Both the position numbers and the translations under genes were made by a program. The notes beneath the pieces are model-generated. The model worked only from the letters and a program-made list of their open reading frames with translations. It made no database searches and was not told where the DNA came from. This document shows, piece by piece, positions 20,416 to 31,032 of a stretch of DNA of 45,468 nucleotides (the first letter of the stretch is position 1; every line of letters starts with the position of its first letter). This stretch comes from Chitinophagaceae bacterium (GTDB lineage: Bacteria; Bacteroidota; Bacteroidia; Chitinophagales; Chitinophagaceae), in the NCBI GenBank assembly GCA_947452925.1, contig CANGFK010000003.1:1-45468 (forward strand), written 5' to 3'.

Positions 20416-21528
20416 ATGTATAACGATGATTTTTTACAAAGCAAGTTATTAGAACGAAAAGAACAGAATGCTTTTAGAACTTTACGGCTGCCTGATGATA
20501 AGATTGATTTTTGCAGTAACGACTATCTCGGCATTGCCCGTTTAGGCGAAACTCTTTCCGATGCTTACTTACAACTTATAACTTACAACTCACAACCGTC
20601 TTCCGGTTCCACAGGCTCTCGCCTTCTTGCAGGAAACTATGCTTTGATTGAAGAAACAGAAAAACAAATAGCTAGCTTCCATCAAGCCGAAGCAGGACTA
20701 ATATTCAATTCTGGCTACGATGCAAACCTCGGATTACTGAGTTGTGTTCCTCAAAGAGGCGATACAATCATATACGATTTCCTTAGCCATGCCTCTATCA
20801 GAGATGGAATCAGATTATCTCAAGCGCAATCTTATGCTTTTCTCCACAATGATTTGAATGATTTGGAACGTAGATTGAAGGGTGCTACAGGAAACATTTT
20901 TGTGGTTACAGAATCGGTGTTTAGTATGGATGGCGATTATTGTCCTTTGTCCGAGATAGTTACCCTTTGCAGACAATATAACGCACATTTAATTCTTGAT
21001 GAAGCACACGCTACAGGCGTTGTTGGAAAAGGGGGAGAAGGATTGGCTCAACAGCTTCAGTTGCAAGACGACCTATTTGCGCGGGTACATACTTTCGGAA
21101 AAGCTTGTGGATGTCATGGTGCAGTTGTGTTGGGCAGTAATTCGTTAAGAGATTACCTCATCAATTTTGCACGTAGTTTCATCTATTCAACGGCCTTGCC
21201 TCCTGCTGCCATTAATGTTATAGCCAATAGTTACGCTTTATTTCCCAAGATGCACAAAGAGCGTGAACACCTCAATACATTAATTAATTATTTTCAATCA
21301 GCCACTATTGCTTATCCCAAACTTATTTCCACTACGCCCATTCAAGTGGTGGTAGTTGCAGGCAATACTGAAGTGAAACGGGTAGCAGATCTGTTGCAAA
21401 ATAATAGTCTGGATATTCGCCCCATACTCTATCCCACAGTTCCAAAAGGTAGTGAAAGGCTGAGGATTGTATTGCATAGTTTTAATACGCTGGAAGAAGT
21501 AAAGCTTTTGGTTGGTCTGCTAGCTTGA
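20416..21528 (+). CDS. bioF: 8-amino-7-oxononanoate synthase-like PLP enzyme (BioF family)
   Basis: DFCSNDYLGIARL, SSGSTGSRLLAGNYALIEETEKQIA, LILDEAHATGVVGKGGEGL, HTFGKACGCHGAVV. Confidence 0.82.
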   Translation: MYNDDFLQSKLLERKEQNAFRTLRLPDDKIDFCSNDYLGIARLGETLSDAYLQLITYNSQPSSGSTGSRLLAGNYALIEETEKQIASFHQAEAGLIFNSGYDANLGLLSCVPQRGDTIIYDFLSHASIRDGIRLSQAQSYAFLHNDLNDLERRLKGATGNIFVVTESVFSMDGDYCPLSEIVTLCRQYNAHLILDEAHATGVVGKGGEGLAQQLQLQDDLFARVHTFGKACGCHGAVVLGSNSLRDYLINFARSFIYSTALPPAAINVIANSYALFPKMHKEREHLNTLINYFQSATIAYPKLISTTPIQVVVVAGNTEVKRVADLLQNNSLDIRPILYPTVPKGSERLRIVLHSFNTLEEVKLLVGLLA

Positions 21529-21543
21529 GAAATGTAAATAAAC

Positions 21544-21578
21544 AAAAGAGGCTATTGCATGGTGCAATAGCCTCTTTT
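21544..21578. terminator. Bidirectional intrinsic terminator between convergent genes
   Basis: AAAAGAGGCTATTGCA-TGG-TGCAATAGCCTCTTTT, 16-bp perfect stem with A/T flanks. Confidence 0.9.
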
Positions 21579-21594
21579 CAGTTAAGTCTATTTC

Positions 21595-22827
21595 TTATTC
21601 CAGCGTCTTCAACGACTTTCTTATAATCTCCACGCACTCCAGAATTTGTTCTTTAGTGATAAGCAACGGTGGTGCAAAACGGATTTTATCTCCATGTGTT
21701 GGCTTTGCCAAAAGACCATTGTCGCGCAAGGCCAAACATAAATCCCAAGATGCATCCGGGTTCTCATGTTGTATCACTATCGCGTTTAATAAACCCTTTC
21801 CACGAACGATTCTAATCAATGGAGACTGTAGTTTCACTAGCTCTTCTCTCAATAAAATCCCCATTGCTTCAGCGTTTTCAGCCATCTTTTCATCTTTCAA
21901 TACTTTCAATGAAGCAATTGCTACGGCGCAAGCCAAGGGATTACCGCCATAAGTACTGCCGTGTTCTCCTGGCTTGATGGTAAGCATTATTTCGTCATTG
22001 GCAAGAATTGCTGCAACAGGCATGGTGCCGCCGCTCAATGCTTTACCGAGAATCAAGATGTCTGGCTTTACGTTTTCGTGGTCGCAAGCCAATACTTTAC
22101 CCGTTCTGCAGAGGCCTGTTTGTATTTCATCTGCAATGAAAAGGACATTGTATTTCGTGCACAGTTCGCGTACTTTGGTCAGGTAACCTTCGTCAGGAAT
22201 CACTACGCCTGCTTCTCCTTGAATGGGTTCTACCATAAATGCGGCTACATTAGAATCTTTCAATGCTTCTTCCAAAGCCACTGTGTCGTTGTAAGGCACG
22301 AGTGCAAACCCAGGCATGAATGGTCCGAAGTCTTTGTAACTGCTTGGGTCGGTAGATGAAGAAATTGCTGCTAGGGTACGTCCCCAGAAGTTGCCCTCTG
22401 CAAATATTACTTTAGCCTGATTCTCTGCTACCCCTTTGTGTTTGTATGCCCAGCGTCTTGCTAGTTTTATGGCAGTTTCGCCTCCCTCTACGCCCGTATT
22501 CATGGGTAGTACTTTGTCGAAACCAAAGAATTCGGTAATGTATTTTTCGTATTCGCCCAATATGTTGTTGTGAAAGGCACGGGAAGTAAGTGTTAAAGTC
22601 TGCGCTTGCTTAGTGAGTGCCTCAATGATTTTTGGATGGCAATGTCCCTGATTAACGGCAGAATAACCACTCAAAAAGTCATAGTATTGCTTACCATCAA
22701 CGTCAGTAAGGTAAACGCCTTTGCCTTCGGAAAGTACTACAGGCAATGGATGGTAGTTGTGAGCGCCAAATTTGTCTTCTAGTTCCAGATAATAATTGCT
22801 CTTGTCGGAGAGTGTATGTGTGTTCAT
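21595..22827 (-). CDS. rocD: Ornithine--oxo-acid transaminase
   Basis: [94 protein letters not shown]. Confidence 0.93.
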   Translation of the reverse strand: MNTHTLSDKSNYYLELEDKFGAHNYHPLPVVLSEGKGVYLTDVDGKQYYDFLSGYSAVNQGHCHPKIIEALTKQAQTLTLTSRAFHNNILGEYEKYITEFFGFDKVLPMNTGVEGGETAIKLARRWAYKHKGVAENQAKVIFAEGNFWGRTLAAISSSTDPSSYKDFGPFMPGFALVPYNDTVALEEALKDSNVAAFMVEPIQGEAGVVIPDEGYLTKVRELCTKYNVLFIADEIQTGLCRTGKVLACDHENVKPDILILGKALSGGTMPVAAILANDEIMLTIKPGEHGSTYGGNPLACAVAIASLKVLKDEKMAENAEAMGILLREELVKLQSPLIRIVRGKGLLNAIVIQHENPDASWDLCLALRDNGLLAKPTHGDKIRFAPPLLITKEQILECVEIIRKSLKTLE

Positions 22828-23145
22828 TGTTATAAATGTTAATGCACGCCTATGGTCATAGCTGATGGCTGATGAACCAATAGTGTTTTAATAATAAATA
22901 ATTGTCCTGAAAAAATTGTGTAAACAGGTGCTGAAAGACAGCTGGGAATAAGTAGGAATTACAACCCAATGGGATGATCGAGAAAGTCTAAATTTGAAAG
23001 AAGGAATACCATAACACCTGAATTGGGGCGCAAGATAAAGAATTTACAGTGATTAATTAAAAGTACAATACTTGGCATTCCGATCAATAATGAAAAATAA
23101 ATATTTCGATGCCAGTTTTCTATAATTTTTAATACAAGCATATTC

Positions 23146-23370
23146 TTATGGGATACACATGAATTAACATTAATTCATGCACACCCTTATAGGATACACG
23201 TGAATTAACATTAATTCATGTACACCCTTAAAGGATACACGTGTATGACTGCCAATATGTACATATCCTATAAGGATGCACGTGTGTGACTGCCAATATG
23301 TACACACCCTTATAGGATACACATGAATGAACATTAATTCATGTGTATCCTATAAGATTACTCGTGTATT
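23146..23370. repeat. Intergenic 41-bp tandem array (array D, about 5.5 units) with two alternating core types
   Basis: Units start at 23146, 23187, 23228, 23269, 23310 and 23351. Units 1, 2 and 5 share GAAT(T/G)AACATTAATTCATG; units 3 and 4 share TGACTGCCAATATGTACA. Confidence 0.92.
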
Positions 23371-23485
23371 AAACCTATTTAGGGCATTGCCAGCCACAAA
23401 CTGCCTCTTTTAGCAACTATTTCTACGGGGTTTATTAATTTGTTGAGGTTTGATGGAGAAATTGTATGGATATTTGTAGAACACT

Positions 23486-23589
23486 CGCCGTTGTTGTGTC
23501 TTCTTGACCAACAACTATACAGGGGAAATATAATTAATTAAATAATCGTTCTATTGCTTGTTGTTGGTGAGGAAGATACAATAACGGCG
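23486..23589 (+). repeat. Long inverted repeat / candidate RNA hairpin (30-nt arms, 44-nt loop)
   Basis: CGCCGTTGTTGTGTCTTCTTGACCAACAAC (23486-23515) pairs with GTTGTTGGTGAGGAAGATACAATAACGGCG (23560-23589): 29/30 positions pair if G.U is allowed. Confidence 0.75.
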
Positions 23590-23716
23590 GTGGAAGATCA
23601 AGAAAGGGGAAAAGAGAAACTTATATTTGCTTGAGAATATTTAATTAAAATCTCCATTGATTTATGCTGATGTTAATAACAGCAACGACAAAAGAAACAA
23701 TACTTAAATTAACTTT

Positions 23717-24883
23717 ATGCTTAAAACCCTTCTTACTTTCTTGATTTTATTGTCTCTAATCAAAATTTCATACGCACAAAATAAATCTGATAAAATTGTT
23801 TTTGTAGTTGACTCAATATACGTGCAGAATGACCCTGAAGAAGGAGATAATATCAATCAAACAGATGTTTCGGATTTAAAAGTGATAAAAAATAAAGACT
23901 CACTAAAAGCTTTAGGACTAGAAAAATTTGACGGTGTAACCTATATTTTCACAAAAGCTTACAGAGAAAGAAGCGAGCAGCAAAAACAAATTCCATCCAC
24001 AAAACAAATGATCAAAAACAATGGTGTGTTTGAGCTTAATGGAAATACTTACAATGGTAAATTCATTGATTATTACTACAGTGGGAAAAAGAAATCAGAA
24101 GGTACACTTAAAAATGGAGTGATAGATGGAGATATTATCATGTATTATCAAAACGGTAAAATTAAAATTAAAAGACATTACCATCCTGGCGGAGTTAAAG
24201 ACGGAAAAGAGGTATTGTACTTTGAGGATGGAACACCAATGCAACAAGGGGCATATGTAAATGGAAAAGAGGATGGGGTTTGGGAATCATATTTTCCTAA
24301 TGGGCAAATTAAAATGAGAACTAATTACAAGAACGGAGAACTTGTTGATACTGGTGCAATCTATTACTCGACAGGCAAGTTAAAACAAAAGGTACTAATG
24401 AAAAAGGGAAAAGCAGTTTCTGATCCGATACACGAAAAAATAGATAACCTCATAGCAAAAAGCAAGGATAGCAATGAAGAAGGAGATATGAAATCTGCAA
24501 TAAAGTATTGTTCTAAGGCAATAGAATTAGACAGTTCATATGCAGATGCTTATTTTTACATAGGGACAATGAAGTTGAATGATTTGAAATTTGATGATGC
24601 GATTACAGATTTTAATAAAGCCTTAGAATTAGAGCCCTTTATGGATAGAGCCTTGGCTAACAGGGCTGTTGCAAGAGTTAGAAAGTATCAATTTAGTAAT
24701 AGCAGAACAATATCTAAAAATAGTCAAGTTACTGTTTTAGCATCTAAAGACAAAGTTCCATTACCTGAAGAAGAACGGGAAAAGATATGTAGCGATTTAC
24801 AAAAGGTGGTTTCGTTAGGTATCAAATTAGGATTGATTCAAGAAATGATAAAAGATTATTGTACTGGGAATAGTAATAATTGA
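23717..24883 (+). CDS. YwqK-like/MORN-type repeat protein with C-terminal TPRs
   Basis: Signal peptide; repeats such as NGKIKIKRHYHPGGVKDGKEVLYFEDGTPMQQGAYVNGKEDGVWESYFPNGQIKMRTNYKNGEL; TPR AIKYCSKAIELDSSYADAYFYIGTMKLND. Confidence 0.8.
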   Translation: MLKTLLTFLILLSLIKISYAQNKSDKIVFVVDSIYVQNDPEEGDNINQTDVSDLKVIKNKDSLKALGLEKFDGVTYIFTKAYRERSEQQKQIPSTKQMIKNNGVFELNGNTYNGKFIDYYYSGKKKSEGTLKNGVIDGDIIMYYQNGKIKIKRHYHPGGVKDGKEVLYFEDGTPMQQGAYVNGKEDGVWESYFPNGQIKMRTNYKNGELVDTGAIYYSTGKLKQKVLMKKGKAVSDPIHEKIDNLIAKSKDSNEEGDMKSAIKYCSKAIELDSSYADAYFYIGTMKLNDLKFDDAITDFNKALELEPFMDRALANRAVARVRKYQFSNSRTISKNSQVTVLASKDKVPLPEEEREKICSDLQKVVSLGIKLGLIQEMIKDYCTGNSNN

Positions 24884-25047
24884 TTGAACTACCCTGCTCT
24901 CAGCTATTTCGCGTCAAACTTGCTACAATCTACAATGGCTAGTGCGTTTCGCGCGTTCATTCGCTAAGGTTATATCTACCTTATGTATGTCTTGGCCTAG
25001 TTCATGAATCTACAGATGCAAGATACATATCACCTACCCAAAATAAA

Positions 25048-25083
25048 AAAGCCCCTCATCAGTGTTACCTAATGAGGGGCTTT
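25048..25083 (-). terminator. Intrinsic terminator downstream of atpC
   Basis: AAAGCCCCTCAT ... ATGAGGGGCTTT stem; the minus-strand transcript ends in a U tract. Confidence 0.85.
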
Positions 25084-25101
25084 GTATAAAAGAGTAATAG
25101 C

Positions 25102-25356
25102 TTATTCTACAATTATAGCGCCTTCTACCAATACCGTTGCTTTGTTGTTAAGTACTTCTACAAAACCACTTTGAATGGTATAATTCTCGAAAGTAGATTT
25201 ATCTTTCAGAATCTTAAGGTTGCCCTTAGACAAAGCACTGACCAAGGGCGCATGCTTTTCTAATACTTCAAACAAACCATCGATTCCAGGAAGCTGTACA
25301 CCATATACAGACCCACTGAATATCTTTTTATCAGGTGTTAATATTTCTAACGTCAT
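25102..25356 (-). CDS. atpC: F1F0 ATP synthase epsilon subunit
   Basis: MTLEILTPDKKIFSGSVYGVQLPGIDGLFEVLEKHAPLVSALSKGNLKI; start placed at the internal Met. Confidence 0.93.
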   Translation of the reverse strand: MTLEILTPDKKIFSGSVYGVQLPGIDGLFEVLEKHAPLVSALSKGNLKILKDKSTFENYTIQSGFVEVLNNKATVLVEGAIIVE

Positions 25357-25388
25357 AATCTTATTACTTAAAATTAGCAACTAGCTAA

Positions 25389-25409
25389 TCCCCCTTTAGG
25401 GGACAAGGG
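25389..25409. repeat. CCCTTTAGGG-type dispersed repeat between atpD and atpC
   Basis: TCCCCCTTTAGGGGACAAGGG, related to the repeat in ftsW/murG (41075-41093, 41179-41197). Confidence 0.6.
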
Positions 25410-26930
<1,521 letters not shown>

Positions 26931-27079
26931 CTAAAATTTGTTAAGATGAAATTGATTTGAAGCCTTCATCAATGGGCTTTTTTTTAATTCGGCTGCAAAA
27001 GTAAGGGTATGTGGTTAATAAGCAAATTGAAAATAAATCTAAATTGATATTTTAAAACAATCCTGCAACTTCGCAGCCT

Positions 27080-27775
27080 ATGGCACTCATATTAAGTATT
27101 GACTCTGCATTGGAAACTGCTACTATTTGTCTTTCAAAAGATGGTGTAATCATAGGGGCAGAAACAAATAATGATCCTAAGAGTCATGGAGCTTTCTTGC
27201 AGCCTGCAATCAGTAGGTTGTTTTCTGCTAACAATTTAAATATTACCTTAATTGATGCCGTTGCGGTTGTTAATGGTCCCGGTAGTTATACGGGTCTGCG
27301 CGTAGGACTAGCTTCCGCAAAAGGATTGTGTTATGCGTTAGATAAGCCATTAATCACAATAAATACCTTAGAGGTTTTGGCACTTTCTGCTATCAACTTA
27401 TTGAAAGAGAATAATTCAATAGGTGACAACTATCTATTTTGCCCTTTGATAGATGCCAGACGGATGGAGGTGTTTACTGCTGTCTATGATGTAAACCTCA
27501 AAGAAATAGTATCCCCCAAAGCACTTATACTAGATACCAATTCCTTTGCAAATGAATTAGAAGCCAATAAAATAGTTTTCTCCGGTAATGGGCACACTAA
27601 ATTTAAAGAGGTTCTCTCTCATCCCAACGCCATTTTTGTGGAGACAATAAATAATACAGAAGCGATTATATCAATTGCAGAAAATTTATTAATTGAGAAA
27701 AAATTCTCAAATCTTGCGTATAGTGTGCCTTTTTACGTAAAAGATGTGTTTTTTGCAGAGAAGAGTAAAATTTAA
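27080..27775 (+). CDS. tsaB: tRNA threonylcarbamoyladenosine biosynthesis protein TsaB
   Basis: ILSIDSALETATICLSKDG, VVNGPGSYTGLRVGLASAKGLCYALDKPLI. Confidence 0.93.
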   Translation: MALILSIDSALETATICLSKDGVIIGAETNNDPKSHGAFLQPAISRLFSANNLNITLIDAVAVVNGPGSYTGLRVGLASAKGLCYALDKPLITINTLEVLALSAINLLKENNSIGDNYLFCPLIDARRMEVFTAVYDVNLKEIVSPKALILDTNSFANELEANKIVFSGNGHTKFKEVLSHPNAIFVETINNTEAIISIAENLLIEKKFSNLAYSVPFYVKDVFFAEKSKI

Positions 27776-27871
27776 GCCGTATAATTGCTTATTTTAAATA
27801 ATTATTCTACTCATTTATTTAAATATTATATTTTTATTCGATTATAACTAATTAACAAGCAAGCAAAAATT

Positions 27872-28207
27872 ATGGCACAATCAAATTCTACATTATCATT
27901 ATCCAACGGGGATGTCGCGATTAAGGTAGATCTTATTCAGCTGAAAAAAAGTGCAGCCATCCTTAGGGCACTGAATCATAAATTGAGGCAGCAGATTATC
28001 AGGCTTCTCAATGAATCGAAGAAAATGACGGTAACTGAAATCTATGTAAAACTTCGGTTAGAGCAATCCGTAGCATCGCAACATCTGGCAATATTGCGAA
28101 TAGCACAGTTGGTTACTACTAAGCGGGATGGTAAATTCATCTTTTATTCTGTTAATTATGAAAGAATAGATGAGATAAATAAATTTATTATTGATTTAGT
28201 TGGATAG
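27872..28207 (+). CDS. ArsR/SmtB-family winged-helix regulator
   Basis: LRALNHKLRQQIIRLLNESKKMTVTEIYVKLRLEQSVASQHLAILRIAQLVTTKRDGKFIFYSVN. Confidence 0.9.
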   Translation: MAQSNSTLSLSNGDVAIKVDLIQLKKSAAILRALNHKLRQQIIRLLNESKKMTVTEIYVKLRLEQSVASQHLAILRIAQLVTTKRDGKFIFYSVNYERIDEINKFIIDLVG

Positions 28208-28210
28208 TTT

Positions 28211-29623
28211 ATGTTTATCAAACAGTTGTATACTAATTGTCTCAGCGAGTATGCTTACTACATAGAAAGTAATGGAGAAGCCGCTATTGTTGATCCATTG
28301 AGAGATGTGGACGTTTATCTGAACCTTGCTAAAGAAAGAGGTGCAAGTATTAAATATATTCTCGAAACACACTTTCATGCGGACTTTGTGAGTGGACATC
28401 TTGATTTGGCATCTGCCACAGGCGCTACAATAATATATGGTCCGGATACTAAAACTAAATTCAAAGTACACGTTGCCAAAGATGGAGAAGTGTTCAAGCT
28501 TGGAGGCAGTAGCATAGAATTGGTTCACACACCCGGACACACACTAGAAAGTAGTTGCTATCTTCTGAAAGATGAATCAGGAAAAGCACAAGCTATTTTT
28601 ACAGGAGATACCTTATTTATAGGTGATGTTGGTCGTCCCGATCTTGCTCAGAATGCTGATATTACCATGAGCGAGCTTGCTGGTATCCTGTATCAGAGTA
28701 TCCAGTCAAAAATTATTACCCTCAGTGATGACGTAGTTGTATATCCTGGTCATGGAGCTGGAAGTAGTTGCGGTAAGAACCTGAGTAAAGAAAGAGCAAG
28801 TACTATTGGTCAGGAGAAAGAGACAAATTATGCACTCCAATCGCAAACGAAAGAAGCGTTCATAAAAGCAGTTACAACAGGATTAGCAACACCACCAAAA
28901 TATTTTCCATTGAATGCACAGATAAATAAAGAAGGATACGAAAGTTTGAATGCTATTTTAGAAAAGGGGATGCAGCAATTGTCTGTAGATGCCTTCAAGC
29001 AAAAAGCAAAAGAGGATAATGCCATAATATTAGATACACGACCTGCTTCTAGTTTTGTGGAAGGTTTTATTCCTAGTTCAATATTTATTGGGCTTGAAGG
29101 CCGTTTTGCAGAATGGGCTGCCAATTTGATATCATTCGATAAAACTATTTTGTTGGTTACAGAAACTGGCAAAGAACAGGAAACTATTACTAGATTAGCA
29201 AGGGTTGGTTTTGACAAGATGGGTGGGTATCTGGATGGAGGTTATGAAGATTGGAAAAATGCTGGTGAACAAATAGATATGCTGATTGATGTAGAGGCTG
29301 ATGAGTTGGCGATGGACATTTCATTTGATGATAATCTGGTTGTATTGGATGTGAGAAAGGAGTTGGAATATGATAATGGTCATTTGCAACAGTCAATGAA
29401 CATTCCTCTAGATGAATTGATTGATCCAGGAACACTTGCCGATTTTGATGAACATCACAATATATATGTTAATTGTGGGGGAGGTTACAGGAGTGTTATC
29501 GCCTGTTCTATTTTAAAACAACAAGGGATTCATAATCTGAGAAATGTTGTTGGTGGATGGGACGCTATCAGTAAGCTGAGTGATAAATTTAGTATTGCAA
29601 AGACGGAAGCTACTTTTTCATAG
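28211..29623 (+). CDS. MBL-fold hydrolase fused to two rhodanese domains (persulfide dioxygenase-like)
   Basis: ETHFHADFVSGHLDLA, GDTLFIGDVGRPDLA, VYPGHGAGSSCG; rhodanese IILDTRPASSFVEGFIPSS and VVLDVRKELEYDNGHLQQSMNIP...YVNCGGGYRS. Confidence 0.92.
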   Translation: MFIKQLYTNCLSEYAYYIESNGEAAIVDPLRDVDVYLNLAKERGASIKYILETHFHADFVSGHLDLASATGATIIYGPDTKTKFKVHVAKDGEVFKLGGSSIELVHTPGHTLESSCYLLKDESGKAQAIFTGDTLFIGDVGRPDLAQNADITMSELAGILYQSIQSKIITLSDDVVVYPGHGAGSSCGKNLSKERASTIGQEKETNYALQSQTKEAFIKAVTTGLATPPKYFPLNAQINKEGYESLNAILEKGMQQLSVDAFKQKAKEDNAIILDTRPASSFVEGFIPSSIFIGLEGRFAEWAANLISFDKTILLVTETGKEQETITRLARVGFDKMGGYLDGGYEDWKNAGEQIDMLIDVEADELAMDISFDDNLVVLDVRKELEYDNGHLQQSMNIPLDELIDPGTLADFDEHHNIYVNCGGGYRSVIACSILKQQGIHNLRNVVGGWDAISKLSDKFSIAKTEATFS

Positions 29624-29638
29624 ATTCAAAAGGGTAGT

Positions 29639-29696
29639 AATAGATAAAATAAAAGAGGGTTGAACAATTGTTCAACCCTCTTTTATTTTATCTATT
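29639..29696. terminator. 58-bp perfect palindrome, probable bidirectional terminator
   Basis: AATAGATAAAATAAAAGAGGGTTGAACAA|TTGTTCAACCCTCTTTTATTTTATCTATT between convergent genes. Confidence 0.85.
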
Positions 29697-29702
29697 CTGA
29701 AA

Positions 29703-30623
29703 CTATTTAAGAAGTTCACAGGGTTTCAAGCCTGTATGTTTTTTAAATGCCGCCGAAAAATGTGATATTGAAGAGTATCCCAATGCTTCAGATACATCCG
29801 TTACGCTTAATCCTTTTTCGTAAAGGAGATATTTACCATGTTCCATTCTTTGTTGTTGAAAGAAGTCGAAGATAGTTGTCCCAAACAGTTCCCTAAAACC
29901 TTGCTTTACATAGCATTCATTCATAGCTACTTTTCTGCTCAGTTCTCTAATAGTTATTGGATTGCCAATATGCTCTAATAAGATCTCCCTAGCTTTATAT
30001 ATACCCTCTCTGCTGCGTTCATCATTTAGAAACTTGCAAGTAAATCCTTCTTGCTTCTCTTCAATCAAACAATCAAGGCTATATAATAGAAGTTCTTGAA
30101 TCTTTGCATTAATAAAAATATTCTCTAAAGCACCCGTATAACTATGATTAAGTATAGCATCTAGTACGTTCCTTTTTTTGCCACATATAGGAAAGGTCTT
30201 AGTGAATGCCTCTGTATGTTTAAAGGCAAGAACTTCGTCTTTCTTATTCTTAAGTTTTGTATTATTTGTGAACTGACTAAGGAATGTGTTTGAAAAATGG
30301 AAATTAAATGTATCAACTGTCATTTGCTTGCCATTACAATCTGTAGGCTGGTTTTTGCAACTAGCGCAACTTTTTTCATAACAATATCTATTGCCTGTGA
30401 TACAAAAGCGCAATTCTATATAGTTATTTTCTGGGTTCTTTATATCATAATGGTAACGCATCATTCCTGATTCATCTGAAACCCATTCATGTTGAGCAAA
30501 ATATCTGTTGATATTGTAGTTAATTGAGCCTGGAATCTGCTGTTCTTTATGGTAAACGACATCCATACTTGGTTCTATACCTGCGCGATGTGCTAATTGT
30601 AAGATATCTCTAAACTGGGGCAT
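29703..30623 (-). CDS. AraC-family transcriptional regulator
   Basis: C-terminal AraC HTH: ITIRELSRKVAMNECYVKQGFRELFGTTIFDFFQQQRMEHGKYLL...SVTDVSEALGYSSISHFSAAFKKHTGLKPCELLK. Confidence 0.93.
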   Translation of the reverse strand: MPQFRDILQLAHRAGIEPSMDVVYHKEQQIPGSINYNINRYFAQHEWVSDESGMMRYHYDIKNPENNYIELRFCITGNRYCYEKSCASCKNQPTDCNGKQMTVDTFNFHFSNTFLSQFTNNTKLKNKKDEVLAFKHTEAFTKTFPICGKKRNVLDAILNHSYTGALENIFINAKIQELLLYSLDCLIEEKQEGFTCKFLNDERSREGIYKAREILLEHIGNPITIRELSRKVAMNECYVKQGFRELFGTTIFDFFQQQRMEHGKYLLYEKGLSVTDVSEALGYSSISHFSAAFKKHTGLKPCELLK

Positions 30624-30824
30624 TTTGAAAATGTTTGTATATGCAAATATAAACTTGCAAAAACGTATTTGAAATTAAATACAATTTTTATTGCCAAAAA
30701 ATGACAATACTGGAGGTCTATTTAAGTTCTGTGAGTGAATTCTTATTTTGAAAGGCTCTTTTGAAAAGATAAACTCAATCTATTTATTTCAATTTTCCTT
30801 TCTTTTTCTTAATAACTACCTGCT

Positions 30825-30945
30825 TTACCCACAGTTTTCCACACTTGTCCACAGGTTATGCACTGAAAATTAGTGTCTGAAATTTGCAAAATCTCTTCAA
30901 ACGCAATACAGTATTGAGTTTAACCTCTAAAATCCCTGTGGATAA
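30825..30945. promoter_or_regulatory. Cluster of DnaA-box-like 9-mers (possible DnaA regulatory region or oriC)
   Basis: TTACCCACA (30825), TTTTCCACA (30835), TTGTCCACA (30845), TTATGCACT (30856) on + strand; TGTGGATAA (30937) on - strand. Confidence 0.5.
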
Positions 30946-30973
30946 ATAGAAAATGCCAAAATGATGTTTGTTT

Positions 30974-31006
30974 GTGGGAAAAAGTGTTATTTTGTGTCAT
31001 TAAGTG
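30974..31006 (+). promoter_or_regulatory. Candidate MraZ operator: four GTG repeats at exact 10-bp spacing
   Basis: GTGGGAAAAA GTGTTATTTT GTGTCATTAA GTGGTAATAA, GTG at 30974, 30984, 30994, 31004, about 27 bp upstream of the mraZ ATG. Confidence 0.7.
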
Positions 31007-31032
31007 GTAATAATCAACTTTAATTAACACAA

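Noticed and set aside
15624-22359. Antisense ORFs 15624-16022 and 21961-22359 (132 aa each)
   Set aside because: They sit opposite ubiD and rocD coding sequence; no domain features.
20062-23370. CRISPR arrays at 20062-20292 or 23146-23370
   Set aside because: No unique spacers: linkers are 7 bp in C and the cores in D repeat between units; units are palindromic and no cas genes are present in the window.
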